Positions 1 through 15,887 of a stretch of DNA of 64,000 bases are shown one piece after another. The notes beneath the pieces were generated by a model. It was not told the DNA's origin and searched no databases. It saw only the letters and a program-made list of their open reading frames with translations. The stretch comes from Adiantum capillus-veneris (lineage: Eukaryota; Streptophyta; Polypodiopsida; Polypodiales; Pteridaceae): positions 117,538,087 through 117,602,086 of the forward strand of contig CM043947.1 of the NCBI GenBank assembly GCA_014529385.2, in the 5' to 3' direction. The translations under genes and the position numbers were made by a program. Positions within the stretch are counted from its first letter, which is position 1, and each line of letters starts with the position of its first letter.

Positions 1-3611
<3,611 letters not shown>

Positions 3612-3616
3612 CCGAT

Positions 3617-3856
3617 TGTGAGTGCGCGGATGCGGTGCGTGTGCGGAGAGTGAGAAGGAGAGAGAGGGAGACAGAGAGCAGGACACAGGATGTGGGGTGG
3701 AGCTCCCAAATCTCACTGTGTGAGCACCATGTGAGAATGTGAGTGAGAGCTCCTTATTCTTTGTATGTATAAAGAATAAGGAGAAAATGTGGGCAGCCGG
3801 ACACTGGCCGACGGACTCGAGTAAAGCACGGTGAGGCACACCGCCTTTACCTAACA
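3617..3856 (-). repeat. 3' LTR of the 3617-7681 Copia-type element
   Basis: Matches 7426-7681. On the plus strand it starts TGTGAGTGC and ends CCTAACA, giving TG...CA ends. It contains a perfect 13-bp inverted repeat with an 8-nt loop at 3750-3783. The adjoining purine tract is internal, at 3857-3868 (minus strand TTAGTGGGAGAA). Confidence 0.92.
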
Positions 3857-3941
3857 TTCTCCCACTAAAGTTTGTGTGCCGATAAGTGGCGAGAAGACTA
3901 GCCTACAACTAGTATATACAAGAGGTGAGAGAAGACGGCTC

Positions 3942-5804
3942 TCAACCTATGCCCACTAGCTCACTCTGTAACCGCTCTAGTGTAGATGCAACATGCATAC
4001 CACTACAGCTAGAGCTACGATGACACTCCTGATGCAGGTATCGAGTGACAACCTGCATGGATCCACAATGCACAATGCCAGTGTCAGTCATCGCACGATT
4101 GACAACTCCCACTGCAAAAGCACCAACCGCATAAGCAAGATCAGGTCTCGAGACCAAAAGGTCAGACATGAGAGACCCGAAAGCTGACGAAACATGCCCT
4201 ATGTGTGCCAACCTATCCCTGTTAGCAACCTCAGTGCCATATGCATCCTCATCAGAAACCACCTGACTATGCATCACTATGTCAGCATCCTCTGGCAAAG
4301 GCATATCTGCTGAGAATGACTGCAAAACTGAAAAATCAGCACCACTGCAATCACACACAGCTGTCTGAAGGACACTGTTGCCCTCAAACGTATCAGATGC
4401 ATCATAGAGCAATGCATCGGTCTCTGGCTCAACCGATGTCATCTCAACGGATGACTGACCAAGGTGTGCATCCCCAGAGATACCACTGTCTGCGTGAACG
4501 TCACCACAAGACAGATGCACAACTTGCTATGTCTCACAAGAGCCTGCCTGCTCTAATTGCCTAACCTCAGTAAGCACACACACAACTGTCTCACTGCTCT
4601 GCTGACACAAAGGCAAGGCAGCATGCAACCCACTAGCAAAGGAAACCCGTCTCTGCAGTCTACATGGCTGCAACAATGTCACAGAGATAGTGCCATCTCT
4701 CACGTGACTAACATGCATTGGATATGTGCTATCAACACTAGCACCTTTAGCTAAAACAAGATGCCCACGATGTAAACTAAAACCGTGCTCATCTAGCACA
4801 ACATGGCATCCACTGTCTCTCAACTGACTCACGGAGACCCAACTCCGAGTCAAACTCGGCACATGGCGAACATGCCTCAACACTAGAATTGCTCCACTCG
4901 GCAATGACATCCGAACATCTCCTGCACCAACAATGTCATGGACTGAACCATCAGTCAAGCACACATGTCCAAGAAAACCGCTAGCATACGAGCAAAAGTA
5001 CTCGCGTCTCGGCGAGACCTGAAATGAAGCATCAGTATCTAGCATCCACTACGAAGGTAATGTGCCATCGCATGACATGAGAACCTTAGGAGTGAACATG
5101 GAAGCAAGAACGACCTCACCGTCGTGTGTAGCCTCATACACAACATCTGCCTCCGATGTAGTCACAGCTGAAGCATCCAACCTGTACTTACGTTTGTGCT
5201 GTCGCATCCTGCAAAAACAACGCCTCTGAATGTGTCCTGTGTGTCCACAATGCCAACAAGTGTGCAGTCTCCGTCTCTGAGAACTGCATCTCGCTCTAGG
5301 CTCATCTCTGGACTGTGAGGTGCCATATCTCTGACACAACAATTGCCATAAATCTCTAGTTGTACGTGCATGCATAACTATGCAATAGACTGACTCTACT
5401 AGGCTCAACATAATCGTCAACCGCGCTAGTGCATCCAAGTCCTCCCACACACTGTCAGACATGGACTCTGGCCTCGCATCCTTGCCCTGCAGTGGCAATG
5501 CCTGGCCCAAACAAGTCAATGCATCAAGCATATGCGAGCTCCACCATGAGAAATTTGACCCATCAAATCTCGTAACAAAGAGCTCAAACTCTGACGTGCA
5601 TACTGCCATGTCTGGCAACCTGTACAACCAAAGAGCAGTAAAACCAATCCAAAAAACTGTCGGCAACCACACAACTGAGATAGAACCAAAAAAGCAAGTG
5701 CGGAATAGCTCGATGCACAAAGTATGTAGAAGGTCTCCCACTAGAACCACAATTTGCGGGCAAAAGAGATGGATGCGAATACACGCCGCAATCCAAATTG
5801 CCAA
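3942..5804 (-). pseudogene. Copia gag-protease with deleted integrase/RT, two stops
   Basis: One continuous minus-strand frame interrupted only by stops at 5046-5048 and 4521-4523. In order: a Copia gag-like segment (FVTRFDGSNFSWWSSHMLDAL), a zinc knuckle C-x2-C-x4-H-x4-C (CWHCGHTGHIQRRC), a protease-like segment starting WMLDTDASF, and after about 400 residues an RT-end segment (SRPDLAYAVGAF) resembling Copia TRPDIAYAVG. The protease has D-T-D-A where Copia proteins have D-S-G-A, so the catalytic glycine is replaced. Integrase and the RT catalytic domain are absent although the frame stays open, which points to an in-frame internal deletion before the last transposition. Too damaged to act now. 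Confidence 0.75.
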
Positions 5805-7406
5805 ACACTATGGCAAACAATGCTCAAGATAAAAAAACTCTCCCACCCGAGAACAAACCACTGTCTCAAGCAAAGAAGGTGACCAAGAGGTCAGGCGCAC
5901 TAGCCTCTACAATAGGCATACATATCTGGCAAAATTTTGGCAAAGTCTCCTCTGTAACTGGAGTAAAAAACTCAACAGTAAATCGCAATGGAGACAACAA
6001 CAAATGCCCAAATGGCCAATCCGGGAATGTACTTGTCCAGAATCACCTCACAAAGTCATACACAGAGCCAAACCGCTCTAGCCGGAGTATCACTCAACGG
6101 CGCTACAAATGACATACATATGTGAGTGAAAAACTGCTGCCAAAATGTGTCAATGAATGACCAATGTGCCAGATAACCATAGCATACACACCTCCTCACT
6201 CCTACGAGAGTGGGTACAAGAACACCAAACTGTGTCCAAACTGACAAAACCTGTCAATGTGAGAGCCAAGCTCGATCACAAACTATGGCGAGTAATCTCC
6301 AACCACTATCCCACAAAAGCATACACAAAGCAAAATCTCAAGACACCTGCTGTGTCGAAAGCGGTACGCATGCCAAAACACTGCAGAAGATGTCCTCAAC
6401 TGCAAATGGCAACACCTGTGGGAGTACTAGACTCAACCTGTAGCCAGGAGTCAAAACTGGAAGCTCCAAATGGCCGAGCACACACAACTCAAGACCAAAA
6501 AAGCAAAGCAAAACATGCTCGCAATGCACCACCCAAAAGGAAAAACACTGCACACAAATCCTGAGTGCTATAAGCAATCGCAATCTCGATCACACCAACA
6601 ATGTGCATAAAACTCCGGGGAAAATTTCGCCAGAGTTTTGTCAGTAAAACGACCACAAAACCAGTAACCAAACTGACTGCACGCTCAAAACCATGAGCAA
6701 CCAAAGCGCATAAAACCGCACTCCAAATGCATGCACCAATCTCCACACTTTGCATACATCATTGCAAACACCTGCAAATCTAGTACACAAATATTTGCTC
6801 TACCTGTAACGGCCCAAAAAACTGCGTCTCTCAAGAGACTGCTTCGATGGTGTGTAAACGCCTCCGTACTTCGTTGCCCAAGTCTACCAAAAAACCCTCA
6901 AACCACAAGCTTAACACAAGCTGCAATTGCATCTTCAGCTCAGAATTTATGCACTCAACTTCAAGCATCTCCCGTGCTTCCAAAAGTGCATCAAATTCGC
7001 ACACAATGTGACAACAGAAAATCTGGAATTTCTGTATACAGTCAGTCTGAGTTGAATATCAGCAAAACGGTGAGGAATTTGCAAAAAGTTTCTTCTGCAA
7101 AGTTGTAGATCACGTCGAAACGGACGGGCGTGAGGGACAAAATTCTTAGATCTGCATTCTACAAGGAGAAAAACGAATCTGAAAACAGTGCTGCTGCGCA
7201 CACAGTTTTAGGGCAGCACCTTCACTTACACACAATCTTCCACACTCCTTTCTGAGCTTCCACAAGAGCATACATCACTCTCAACTAAGCTCACAAGCTC
7301 CCATTGCATTCTTACAAAGCTTCCGAGCTTTCTTAATCTCTCTACCGTCGAGAGCGAGCGAGCTATCGCCTCGAAGCTCTCGAAGCCGTCGTGCTCTCCG
7401 CGGTCA
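5805..7406 (-). other. long leader of the non-autonomous Copia element
   Basis: About 1.6 kb between the primer site and the gag frame. No domain was recognised on either strand; the open frames here are short and low in complexity. Ordinary Copia leaders are usually much shorter, so this may include packaging sequence or captured DNA. Confidence 0.6.
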
Positions 7407-7423
7407 CCATGGCTCTGATACCA
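7407..7423 (-). promoter_or_regulatory. primer binding site (initiator Met tRNA)
   Basis: The minus strand reads TGGTATCAGAGCCATGG two nucleotides inside the 5' LTR. This is the standard plant Copia primer site complementary to the 3' end of initiator Met tRNA, and it fixes the orientation of the element. Confidence 0.92.
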
Positions 7424-7425
7424 GA

Positions 7426-7681
7426 AGTGAGTGCACGGATGCGGTGCGTGTGCGGAGAGTGAGAAGGAGAGAGAGAGAGGGAGACAGAGAGCAGGACACA
7501 GGATGTGGGGTGGAGCTCCCAAATCTCACTGTGTGAGCACCATGTGAGAATGTGAGTGAGAGCTCCTTATTCTTTTTATATATAAAGAATATAAAAAGAA
7601 TAAGGAGATAAATGTTGGCAGTCGGACACTGGCCGGCGAACACGAGTAAAGCATGGTGAGGCACACCGCCTTTACCTAACA
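7426..7681 (-). repeat. 5' LTR of the 3617-7681 Copia-type element
   Basis: Pairs with 3617-3856. The inverted repeat here is longer: 19-bp perfect arms at 7563-7581 and 7589-7607 around a 7-nt loop. The inner terminal base is mutated relative to the other LTR. Confidence 0.92.
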
Positions 7682-8126
7682 CCGATCACCGATCTGAAAA
7701 GACCGACTCGCTCCAGAAATTGAACGCTTCAGCCTGATGCATTCATTCCAGTTTTGTCCCCTCAACTGCAGTTGCCCAATCCGGTAAAGAAAATCTGCTA
7801 CTGACTCAACTTAAAATTGTCATAACTTCTTACCCGTAGCTCCGATTGATGAGCTGTAAAGATAGGCATGTAGAGCTTTTTGAGTACTTCAACTTGGATT
7901 AATTAAATCTTAGCTATGACCACTTCAAGAATACTCACTGTTTAGCATTACCAAGACATCTTCTGACCCTTAAAGCCGCATCTGGCACATTTTCAGCTTA
8001 AAAACTGGCTTGTTAGCAAGCCCTTATAACTGCTAATTAATCTTGTAAGCTTCAAATAAACCTGATTGGTTTTCCTTTGCTCATTTTCTTGTCATAGGAG
8101 CGGAGCGGCAAAACACCATTATCGCT

Positions 8127-8334
8127 ACAAAATGTGGTTCCAATCTTTGCATCACATGATTGTATTGGGGCTAATACATGCATTATTGAATGGTCTTGAC
8201 TTATATGCTTCAATCTTCCATGTGAGGAGCAATTATTATAAATTAAGTGGATCCACCTTGACTATGCAGTTGTCTTAACAAAATGTAGTTCCAATCTTTG
8301 CATCATCGGAGTCCAATGTGGCTAATACATGCAT
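8127..8334 (+). repeat. imperfect direct repeat, two 57-bp copies
   Basis: Copies at 8127-8183 and 8278-8334 share the start ACAAAATGT, the core TTCCAATCTTTGCATCA and the end GGCTAATACATGCAT, separated by about 94 bp. Confidence 0.85.
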
Positions 8335-8710
8335 CCACTCTTGCACAAGATGTGAATCAACATAGTTTAGATTTGAGTTTGTATACCCCAATTATTGAGA
8401 AATCATTTTCCATAGCTCTATGGACATTATTTCTCCTCAACAAGTGAGTAAGTTGCAGTGTAATATGTATGGTTGTTCAAGTTAATGCTGGTAATAATGA
8501 TATATTGAGACGTAATTAGAGACAGTTAAACCCCCAATCTTGAATCATTATTGTCTACCTCAAGACAAGTCTTTTGCAATAACCTCAAAATCTAGGTCTC
8601 TACAAATGTCAACTACTCCAAAAGTATGCATAACTTCTGTTCCACAAATTTGCAAGTTGCAATGGTGATGTTTGATAGCATATCAATTGGTTTCTTGATC
8701 TTTGCATCGA

Positions 8711-8885
8711 CTATTTGCAAAGACATCCATGTGCTTTGCAAGAAAGGTTTTCTCCTTTTTTACATAAGGGCATTGTCAAAATACTAATTCCAGCTCCACT
8801 GTCCAGGATTGAAAAGGATTTTAGCCTATTTACTTCTCTAGACAAAATGGTATTTACCTTTTCAATGTCATAATATCTTCTCTTG
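8711..8885 (-). pseudogene. decayed retroelement protease, host of the outer insertion
   Basis: The minus strand encodes SILDSGAGISILTMPLCKK, a retroviral-type aspartic protease active site (D-S-G-A-G) with the start of the following helix, preceded by charged residues. Downstream the frame decays with stops, though fragments such as KIKKPIDML resemble the region after the active site in the neighbouring protease ORF at 15888-17651. The outer element (8891-25172) inserted just upstream of this coding stretch; the matching upstream flank resumes at 25178. It is an older gag-protease element, now a relic. Confidence 0.55.
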
Positions 8886-8890
8886 GTTTT

Positions 8891-9166
8891 TGTGCGCGTC
8901 TGTCGCATGTGTCAATGCAAGGAACTTGCCGATACACTGTCTGCGAACCACAAATGGCTCGAAGCACGCAACTAGCCTAAACTAGTAAGCTCAAAGATGG
9001 CAATGGTGTGTCACTCCCCGCTCTACGCTTGCTGTCATGGAGGATTCCTCACCGCGAAGAAGAAGGAGACGCTGCTACACCGCGCTCAACCACTTCACTG
9101 CCGACGTGCCGTTGTCGCAATGCTCGATCGCACACACTCTCTCTCTCTCCCTCTCTCTCTCTCACG

Positions 9167-9207
<41 letters not shown>

Positions 9208-9497
9208 GGAGATGAAGAAGAAGAAGATGAAGATGGAGCAAGAGCACTCTTCAATTGCACAAATGAGAGAATGAGTGAATTTTAGGTTTAGTTGACTTTT
9301 ATATGAGCTCTCCCCATTCACACTTGGGCGCCCATGCTTAGCCAACTAATCCCTTGAATGTTCCAGTTAGAGTGTGCCTCTCATCGGCGATCGCTCTTAC
9401 CCTTTTCCTATTGGACAGAAAAGCCCGGCACCTGACTTTACCAAATAAATAATACAATGCCCGTTGTAGGTGATAGGAATGTGCGTGAGGGTTAACA
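8891..9497 (-). repeat. 3' LTR of outer element
   Basis: On the plus strand it starts TGTGCGCGTC and ends GGGTTAACA. It contains a (CT)n then (CA)n microsatellite at about 9137-9206. Confidence 0.93.
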
Positions 9498-9511
9498 TGC
9501 CCCCCTTCCTT
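9498..9511 (-). promoter_or_regulatory. polypurine tract of outer element
   Basis: The minus strand reads AAGGAAGGGGGGCA immediately before the 3' LTR. This is the expected plus-strand primer of reverse transcription. Confidence 0.85.
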
Positions 9512-11150
9512 ATGTAGATTCTGTCCTCAAAAGCTATTGAGTTGAAGCTTGTTCATTGAGGTGGAAGAGCATTTGAGATGAATGTCCTTAGTCTTCTTCA
9601 GTCACTGCAAAATCAAACAACATTGGCACAATAATTGCATTCTCATATACAATTAAAAAGCATATGCAGTTTTAGGCAGACAAATTGATTGGTAGTAGAA
9701 TTCTAAACGATTTGTCAGCAATAAACATTAAATTGCAATATAATCAAACGCATAAACAATTGTAAAGGTCAAAAACTAAACAAGCCTCGAGTCGCTAATT
9801 TAATGGTCGAAAGACACTAAAGATCAACTATTAATACCATGGGCAAGCTTCTCAATTTTCTCTGGTCAATTAAGTTGTTTAATCGCGAGAGCCAAGTATT
9901 TCATGTCCGAGGGCTGACTAGAGGCTATACCTAGAAGACCTCGTAGTTAATCTACGATAAAAGGAATTGCTCATGAAATCATCGCCTGATTTATTTCCTT
10001 TTCTTTGACCCCCCAAAGTCTTTTCACAGTGATTCAATTTTGATGTGTGTGCTTATTTTGTATGCCTTGGGTTTTTTGCTTTTCAAGGAAAAGCGCCCAC
10101 AGAGGGAACCTCCAGGACTCTAGTACCATAGGCGATACATGTCAATGGAGTACCAAATCAAGCTAAGGTTTCTCTTCCAGCTTAAGATTTTACATTGTGG
10201 AACTTTGATTTTTTTATTTGTTCGTTTTCAGCATTTTAATTTTGTAACTTTGGGGGGTCATATAACAATGTTACCCTCCCCAGGCTCATCACACTAGTAA
10301 ACTCCCTTTATAATACTTAAGCTAAAGGTCAATAGGGACTAAGACCACCAGAAAGCCCTAGTACATTTTACACAATGTTGCCTAAATCGGATTAAGAACT
10401 TACGTAACCATAGATTATTAGGAAGGCATTCCCCATGGTATTAAGAGAAGATCTCTAACACCTAGCTTAGTCGGACTGCTTGATTTTTAAACCTAGACAA
10501 GTGATTATGACAAAAACTACATTGAATTTAATGTTTGATACTAAGCAAATGTGCTGGATATTATGCTACCAATCACAATTAAAGCAGACAACATGGATGC
10601 AAAAAGATAAGGGGCAATGCTAATGGACAAGAAACACCTGTTTGTGTTGATGATCGCGCTTGATTTGAAAAGTGGATGAGAGAAAGATTCCATGAAGGTC
10701 CAAATCCTAACCACAGCAACACGTTCCTGTACACACGAGAAAACACAAAGAATACCTCTAGGAGGCACATCAATGGGAAGAAAGAACTTTGCTTATCACT
10801 AAACTCTAAAACAGAAACACTCCTATCGTACTAATCCTACCTACCCTCCATCACTTGAGTGATGAGGATCAGAGATGTTTGATGACATTGGTTTTTGTTT
10901 CAATGTACTGGATGTGAATGTGTAGGTCTGGGTCAATGTTTTGAGTTTTATTGTGCATACTCATTTGTTAATTGCTCTTGCTCTTTATTATTTTTGTTTT
11001 TTGTGAGTATAAGGCGTTATATATACTTTCCCTAATATTGGGAGATTGAGAGGTCAGGGAGGAAGGTTGAGAGGGAAGCAAGTGAATGATGGATGTCAGC
11101 AAACACTCCCCCCCTTCCTTGGGTAGATCATACCGTTTGAAATGCGCTCG
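9512..11150 (-). other. 3' noncoding tail of outer element
   Basis: About 1.6 kb between the protease frame and the purine tract. It has no long ORF or recognised domain on either strand but is colinear and similar to 14240-15887 of the inner element. It occupies the place where RT, integrase or an env-like gene would sit in a complete element. Confidence 0.7.
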
Positions 11151-13639
11151 TCACCCTTTGAACCAATTGTTACAGTTGGTAATAGATGAGGACTTTTGCC
11201 AGTAGTTTTCTATTACCTTAGGTGCCTCATCGAGTTGCAAGGGTGGTAAGGTACTCTCCGAGAATCGAACTTGAAGTGGTTCATCAGGTGATTCTTGAAC
11301 ATTGGGAGGTGTGGATTCCTTTGTACATTTATGGAGGTTCACTATTGTAGGTGGAGGATGTGGAGAATCTTTTATCTCTATGGATGCCTTACATGAGGAG
11401 CTAGAAGCTTCATGGGACTCCCCCCTTCCTGAGCTAGGTGGAACAAATCGTTCTTTCTTTGGTACCCAAACTAGCTCTGGAGCGGGTGTGTAACATTCTA
11501 TGATTTTTTTCTTTCTGCGATTGTTGATTCATTTTGGAGCTACTGGATTGGGCTCACATGGGTCAGGTGACAGGTAAGAACACAATCCATGTTTTGGTAC
11601 CCAGATTTGATCATTTCCTTGATAGTAGCCTTGGGCTTCCAATAGTCATTTAGGAATCCAATGCCACGTTTCCTTACATTTCTTGGAGCGAGTGGGACGT
11701 TTCTTACAAGGCTTGTGTTTTTTAGCACTAGCTATGGTCGCTAAAAAAGATTTAGAGACCCACTTGTATGTTTTCATTGTTATATGAGGATGAGTCTTGT
11801 CAGAAGCTATATGCATTGCTTGTAGCATATTTAAGGGTATGAGTGATGGCATTTCATCCCCCTCAGGTGCTACCCAGGTCGTCTCTCTATTTCCCAAAGT
11901 GTCTATGGTTGCTGCTAGGTGGACCCAGTCCACATTGTCCGATTGAGTCATCCCAGGTAGTACATTCATATAAGGAGAATCTTCCCCAACATCAGTGTCC
12001 CCTTTACACGTGGAACAATACTGCAATGGGGCCGAGTGAACTGTGATGTTAGATCTATGATCAATTATAAACCTGTTTCCTAGAGGATGTGCTCGACCAG
12101 TTACAAGATCCACTCGAATGACAAAATCTTGGAACTGCAAGTAGACATGGTTTTTAGACCAGTCATGCACCATTTTTGCTTCCCTCATGAAAGGACGTCC
12201 TAAGATCATCTCCGATGCCATAGTGTGCTTGGAGAAATCCATAACAATGACGGTAAATCTTATTTTATGTCCAAAGACCTTGATCTTGAGATCTTCTAGC
12301 ATCCCAATAGGTTTAACAATAGACCCATTGGCCATCTTCACTATTATGGTTGTGGTCGCAAGGTGAGGTCTTCCCATAGTTTCCCATCAATTTTTAGACA
12401 CAATGCTAACCCTAGTGCCACCATCAAGGATTCCCTTCACAATTAATCCCTTAGTAATGATTGGTATGGTCGCATTGGATTCATCACCCTCAAAGTATTG
12501 TCCCAACTTGTTAACAGGTATTTCTACAACAAGGTTCTCATCTAGGTTGGGTTGTGAATCTAAGTGTTCCTCCTCTATTGGCATCTCCCCAGCTCCATCC
12601 ATCTGTGCAATTTGTGGTAGCCCAAACTTTAGTTCTCCATTGAGGAAGGCTCGAAGAGCTAAGACTAGCTCAGGGTCTTTATAGTTTGGACATGATGGTG
12701 GTTCTAACTTTTGAAGACATGAAATCCATCAATTTGGCAATGTTTAACGGCACCTTTTGGGCTTCATCCCCTTGACATGGGAAGATGGGATCTCCATTTC
12801 TTCGATAGGATCCTGTAGTCCCTCTATAAACATTCTTTCCATCAAGAAGTGAGTACGCCCACTTTCCCATGACTTTAAGTCACTTTCTTCTTGGATGACA
12901 CTAGGTATGGCTAAGGGTCTATGGACTTGGTGAGGTTGTTGTTGTTGTGTAGGGAACACGGTGTCTGTAATCTGGATCTGCCTAGGTGATGGTTCTAGAT
13001 CCCTTTGGGTATCTTCTACCAAACTCCTTAATTGCTTGACTCACTCAATATCCTCTGTAAAGTTTGGATAAGTTCCTATCTTCTTCTTGGATCCTGGCCA
13101 TTGTGGCTCATGAAGATCTCCCTTGTTGGTTTCTATCTTAGTGGTCGTTTTGGTCTCCATGGTTTTACCTAAATCAGAATCCTCTTCAGCATCGTTAATA
13201 TATATGGGGTTGTCACCAGTCCCTATGTTGGTCTTTGAACTGGGGTCTGACTTCGTTGCTTTTTGCGATCTCTTCCTTCGTGTTTTCTTCTTTTTATGAG
13301 ATTGGGCAATTGATGCCGTGTCTCTTTCCTCAAGAATAGAATTTTGTTTTTGGAGCATCGATCGCGTGAGTACGTTTATTGGTACCACAGGTGTACTTTG
13401 TGATGGCTCCTCGGTAACCTCAATCAAGTTTAACGGCGTGATCTTCGGTGCATTTGGATTATTTGGACATTGTGCAATCAAATGATCTATGCCACATCGA
13501 TTACACATGAGTATCGGCATTGTAGACGTGCTCGTTTGATTCATTTGCATTAATGTGGCATTCTTTTGTAGCCTAATAGGACACTCGGCCACATGATGTG
13601 GACCTCCACACTCATAGCATTGAAGAGGTGGTCTCTTAG
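11151..13639 (-). pseudogene. outer element: gag C-terminus, protease and tail
   Basis: Downstream half of the outer coding region. It starts at the insertion point with two C-x2-C-x3-H-x4-C zinc knuckles (CYECGGPHHVAEC, CNRCGIDHLIAQC), then a lysine/arginine-rich linker, a protease with D-G-G-T at the active site, the ILGRPFM motif, and a tail resembling the inner element. It is broken by a frameshift near 12660-12750, a TGA at about 12384-12386 in place of a cysteine codon seen in the inner copy, and further breaks near 11640. It keeps a linker that the inner element has lost between gag and protease. Not functional. Confidence 0.85.
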
Positions 13640-13644
13640 CAGTG

Positions 13645-13895
13645 TGTGCGCTCCTTGCCGCACTGTCGAAGCAAGGGACTTGCCAATACACCGTATGCGA
13701 GCCACAAACGGCTCCAAGCACACAACAAGCCTAAACTAGCAAGCTCAAGAAAACAAAGGGTGTGTCACTCACCGCTCTATGCTCGCCTTCGTGGTGGATT
13801 CCTCGCCGCGATGAAGAAGAAGCTGCAGTCGTGCCGCGCTCAACCGCTTCGTCGCCGTCGTGCCTTCGTAATGCTCGATCGCACACACACTCTCC

Positions 13896-13931
<36 letters not shown>

Positions 13932-14225
13932 AGGAGGTGAAGAAGAAGAAGATGGAGATGGAGCAAGAGCACTCTTCAATTGCACAAATGAGAGAATGAG
14001 TAAAAATTAGGTTTAGTTGGCTTTTATAGGAGCTCACCCCATTCACACTTGGGCGCCCATGCTTAGCCAACTAATCCCTTGAATGTCCCAGTTAAAGTGC
14101 GCCTCTCATCGGCGATCACTCTACCTTTCCCTATTGGTCCGACAAGCCCGGTACCTGACTCTAAATAATACATAATACATGTCCATCGTAGGCGATAGGG
14201 TGTCCGTGTGCCGTGAGGGTTAACA
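13645..14225 (-). repeat. 3' LTR of inner element
   Basis: Plus strand starts TGTGCGCTCC and ends GAGGGTTAACA; 581 bp. It contains a (CT)n/(CA)n microsatellite at about 13888-13931. Confidence 0.95.
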
Positions 14226-14239
14226 TGCCCCCCTTCCTG
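14226..14239 (-). promoter_or_regulatory. polypurine tract of inner element
   Basis: The minus strand reads CAGGAAGGGGGGCA directly before the 3' LTR. Confidence 0.88.
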
Positions 14240-15887
14240 ATGTAGATTCCGTCCTCGGAAGCTATTGAGTTGAAGCTGGTTCGTCGAGGTGGAAGAGCAT
14301 TTGAGATGAATGTCCTTAGCCTTCTTCAGTCACTGCAAAATCAAACAACATTGGCACAGTAATTGCATTCTCTTAAAAAGCATATGCAGTTTTAGGTAGA
14401 CACATTGATTGGTAAAAGAATTTCAAACAATTTGTTAGCAATGAACATTAAATTGCAATGTAATCAAATGCATAAACAGATGTAAAGGTAGAAAATTAAA
14501 CAAGTCTGGGGTCGCTAATTTGACGGTCGAAAGGCACTAGAGATCGAATATTAATACCATGGGTAAGCTTCTTAATTTTCTGTGGTCAATTAAGTTGTTT
14601 AATCGCGAGAGCCAAGTATTCATGTTCGAGGGCTGACTAGAGGCTATATCTAGAAAACCTTGTAGTTAAGCTACCATAAAAGGAATTTCTCATGAAATCA
14701 TCGCCTGACTGATTACTTTTTCTTTGACCCCCCAAAGTCTTTTCACAGAGATTCAATTTTGATGTGTGTGCTTATTTTGTATGCCTTGGGTTTTTTGCTT
14801 TTCAAGGAAAAGCGCCCACACTGGGAACCTCTAGGGCTCTAGTACCATAGGCAATACATGTGAGTGAAGTACCAAATCAAGCCGAGATTTCTCTTCCAGC
14901 TTAAGATTTTACATTGTGGCACTTTGATTTTTTGTTTGTTCATTTTCAGCATTTTTATTTTGTAACTTTGGGGGGTCATATAACACTGATACCCCTCCCC
15001 AGGCTCATCACACTAGTAAACTCCCTTTATAATACTTAAGCGAAAGGTCAATAAGGTCAAGCCCACTAGAAATCCCTAGTACATTTCACACAATGCTGCC
15101 TAAATCGGATTAAGAACCTAAGTAACCATTGCTTATTAGGAAGACATTCCCCATGGTATTAAGAGAAGATTTCTAATACCTAGCTTGGTCAAACTAGCTT
15201 AGTCGGACTGCTTGATTTTTAAACCTAGACAAGTGATTATGACAAAACATTACATTGAATTAAATGTTTGATACTAAGCCAATGCGCTGAATATTATGCT
15301 ACCAATCACAATCAAAGCAGACAATCATAGATGCAAAAAGATAACGGCAATGCTAATGGACAAGAAACACCTGTTTGTGTTGATGGTCGCGCTTGATTTG
15401 AAGGTTCCATGAAGGTCCAAATCCTATCAATAGCAACACGCTCCTGTACACACTATGAAACACAAACAATACCTCTAGGAGGAACATCAGTGGGAAAAGA
15501 GAACTTTGCTAATCACGCAACTCTAAAACAGAAACACTCCTATCGTACTAATCTTACCTACCCTCCATCACTCAAGTGATGAGGATCAAAGGTGTTTTAT
15601 GGCATAGGTTTCTGTTTCACTGTACCAAATGTGACATGTGTAGGTCTGAGTCAATGTTTTGACTTTTAATGTGCATACTCGTTTGCTAATTGCTCTTGCT
15701 CTTTTTTTTTTTTTTTTTTTGTGAGTATAAAGCTTTATATGTACATTCCCTAAGATTGGAATTGAGAGGTCAGGGAAAAAGGTTGAGAGGGAAACAAATG
15801 AATGATGACTGTCAGCAAACACTCCCCCCTTCCTTGGGTAGATCATACCGTTTGAAATGAGCTTGTCACCCTTTGAAACCAATTGTT
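14240..15887 (-). other. 3' noncoding tail of inner element
   Basis: About 1.65 kb without an ORF of note, with a poly-T run near 15704-15720. It is strongly similar to the outer element's tail despite the LTR divergence of that copy. No RT, integrase or envelope motif was seen on either strand. Confidence 0.72.

Larger units (their letters stand above)
3617..7681 (-). mobile_element. non-autonomous Copia-type LTR retrotransposon
   Basis: A complete element of about 4.07 kb bounded by two LTRs and flanked by a 5-bp target duplication CCGAT (3612-3616 and 7682-7686). Read on the minus strand it has, in order: 5' LTR, primer site matching initiator Met tRNA (TGGTATCAGAGCC), a leader of about 1.6 kb, one reading frame with gag, zinc knuckle, protease and a short RT-end scrap, then a purine tract (3857-3868) and 3' LTR. 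Integrase and almost all of RT are missing, so it depended on a related Copia element. The LTRs differ by roughly ten substitutions plus indels, suggesting moderate age. Confidence 0.88.
7687..8885. other. flank between elements; old retroelement sequence
   Basis: No intact gene. The stretch 7810-7880 resembles leader or UTR sequence common in plant LTR elements. An imperfect direct repeat lies at 8127-8183 and 8278-8334, and a decayed protease frame lies at the right end on the minus strand. Confidence 0.5.
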
